Positions 63,301 through 64,000 of a DNA stretch of 64,000 bases are shown here, piece after piece (positions within the stretch are counted from its first letter, which is position 1; each line of letters starts with the position of its first letter). The notes beneath the pieces were generated by a model. It made no database searches and had not been told where the DNA came from. It saw only the letters and a program-made list of their open reading frames with translations. Source of the DNA: Fistulifera solaris (lineage: Eukaryota; Bacillariophyta; Bacillariophyceae; Naviculales; Stauroneidaceae); assembly GCA_030295235.1 (NCBI GenBank), contig AP026128.1, positions 558,001 through 622,000 on the forward strand. The letters are read 5' to 3'. Both the position numbers and the translations under genes were made by a program.

Positions 63301-64000
63301 AAATTCTTTTCTGACCCAAGTGCTCTTTTGTTTCCGGAGTAACGGATATCGACACTCAAGAAGGCTCATGGCAAAGGTACAACGATAACGCCACGATAGC
63401 AAGTGTCATTGTCAGCTTGGGAAAACAAAATATTGTCAAAGACTTGAAGCGCTCGTATCCGGGTGCTAACGAATTAATCGTCAGTGGCCTCTGGTCAGAC
63501 CTGCTCTTAAAGCGTGCTTTCCCGGGAGTCGCTAAATACTTAGCTGGACGGGCTGGTCCGGATTCAAATGCTGATGTTGAAAGCGAGGGCGTAATAGAAG
63601 TTGAAGGAGGTTTTGAGGTAAGATTGTATGCGGTTATCATGGGCACCTTACTGTTAAGACTAACAAATAATGACAACCAGCCCTACAATATTGGGGAAAA
63701 GGTTTTGGTGGAAGCTCGCTCAGGAAATTTGCTTTGGGATGCGACCATTCTTGGGCAGTCATCGCGGAAGAAGGATGGCGGCGAGGCACTAATCATTGAT
63801 GCCTATCAGGTCAGCTATTCGGATTGGAGCTCTCGCTATATAGAATGGGTGGCGCCGAACAGAGTTGTCGAACCAAATGAAAACAATCGACTTTTGCAGG
63901 TAGGTACTCAATTTTCCGTTTAAAAAAGCTAATTTCTTCTTAACACAAATCGGCTGCAATACAGGATGAACTTGAGGCGGAGAATGCATTCTCTCGTTAT
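57397..64000 (+). CDS. FYR-DDT-bromodomain-PHD chromatin protein, 3' partial
   Basis: More than 2,100 residues; the gene runs past the window end. Acidic head (MDQDEDRVEDSTF), FYRN (GSIYPVGFSCDRFEFSP, 58096), a Tudor/PWWP-like barrel (VGMQVRVRFG to NYDDGFSETI), coiled coil (59450-59700), DDT (VRVWNFVSTFKDFF, 59875), a WHIM-like GYRSAGHPNSKEAIRLRQ (60379), bromodomain (PFLYPVDPQSNPAYYDSLVRPM, 61264), a degenerate PHD (LLCDGCEGKYN, PPLREIPKGDWYCPRC), a second barrel, and LEIGRDCAGRSYWKF as in WHIM3/WSD. Introns: 58594-58652, 60289-60356, and one from about 63900 to 63964. Breaks: A5 run 57876-57880, T4 run 63326-63329. The combination resembles BAZ/ACF1-type ISWI partners with an added FYR module. 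Confidence 0.85.

Noticed and set aside
1-64000. tRNA, rRNA, telomere or centromere sequence
   Set aside because: I looked for T-loop (GTTCGA-N-N-C) contexts with a matching acceptor stem and for TTAGGG arrays, and found none that fit.

Overview
The window is nuclear DNA of a photosynthetic stramenopile, most probably a pennate diatom close to Phaeodactylum. The evidence is intact eukaryotic housekeeping genes with few, short GT-AG introns (43 to 104 nt), dense packing on both strands, and several N-termini that pair a signal peptide with an Ala-Phe or Gly-Phe junction typical of import into a diatom plastid. No bacterial, viral or organellar block was seen, and no tRNA or rRNA gene was recognised.

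Layout. 1-1.8 kb: spacer and one Ser-rich hypothetical gene. 1.8-13.9 kb: six copies of a two-exon multipass membrane protein family (two on minus, four on plus), interrupted by UPF3 and a TLC-domain gene. 13.9-14.9 kb: dispersed repeats. 14.9-31.3 kb: RBR E3 ligase, ADA2, aldo/keto reductase, PPIL2-type cyclophilin, HAD phosphatase, LSM14, an Fpg-uracil-DNA glycosylase fusion, a carotenoid cleavage dioxygenase, a plastid-targeted gene whose paralogue lies 2.3 kb downstream, and an unrecognised nuclear-type gene. 32.3-35.5 kb: the paralogue, then a 221-bp tandem duplication split by a structurally complete 1,845-bp non-autonomous Helitron. 35.5-52.1 kb: RPL23A, UDP-sugar pyrophosphorylase, a Cys-rich membrane protein, a Glu-Pro-rich protein with a CaaX end, a class 3 lipase, an NTF2/SnoaL-like plastid protein, VPS33, a small plastid protein, an ankyrin/coiled-coil protein and an ERD1-type EXS protein. 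52.3-53.6 kb: a satellite with a period of about 240 bp. 53.7-64 kb: the splicing factor PRP6, then a very large FYR-DDT-bromodomain-PHD chromatin protein that runs off the right edge.

Two families of short dispersed repeats, both with a small imperfect hairpin, recur in the spacers and are not explained by any gene.

Many conserved genes are broken by single-base indels, almost all in homopolymer runs (PRP6 has five, the UDP-sugar pyrophosphorylase four). The amount and the homopolymer bias point to uncorrected sequencing errors rather than gene decay. I therefore annotate these loci as one gene each, give the position where the frame changes, and do not call pseudogenes on frameshifts alone.
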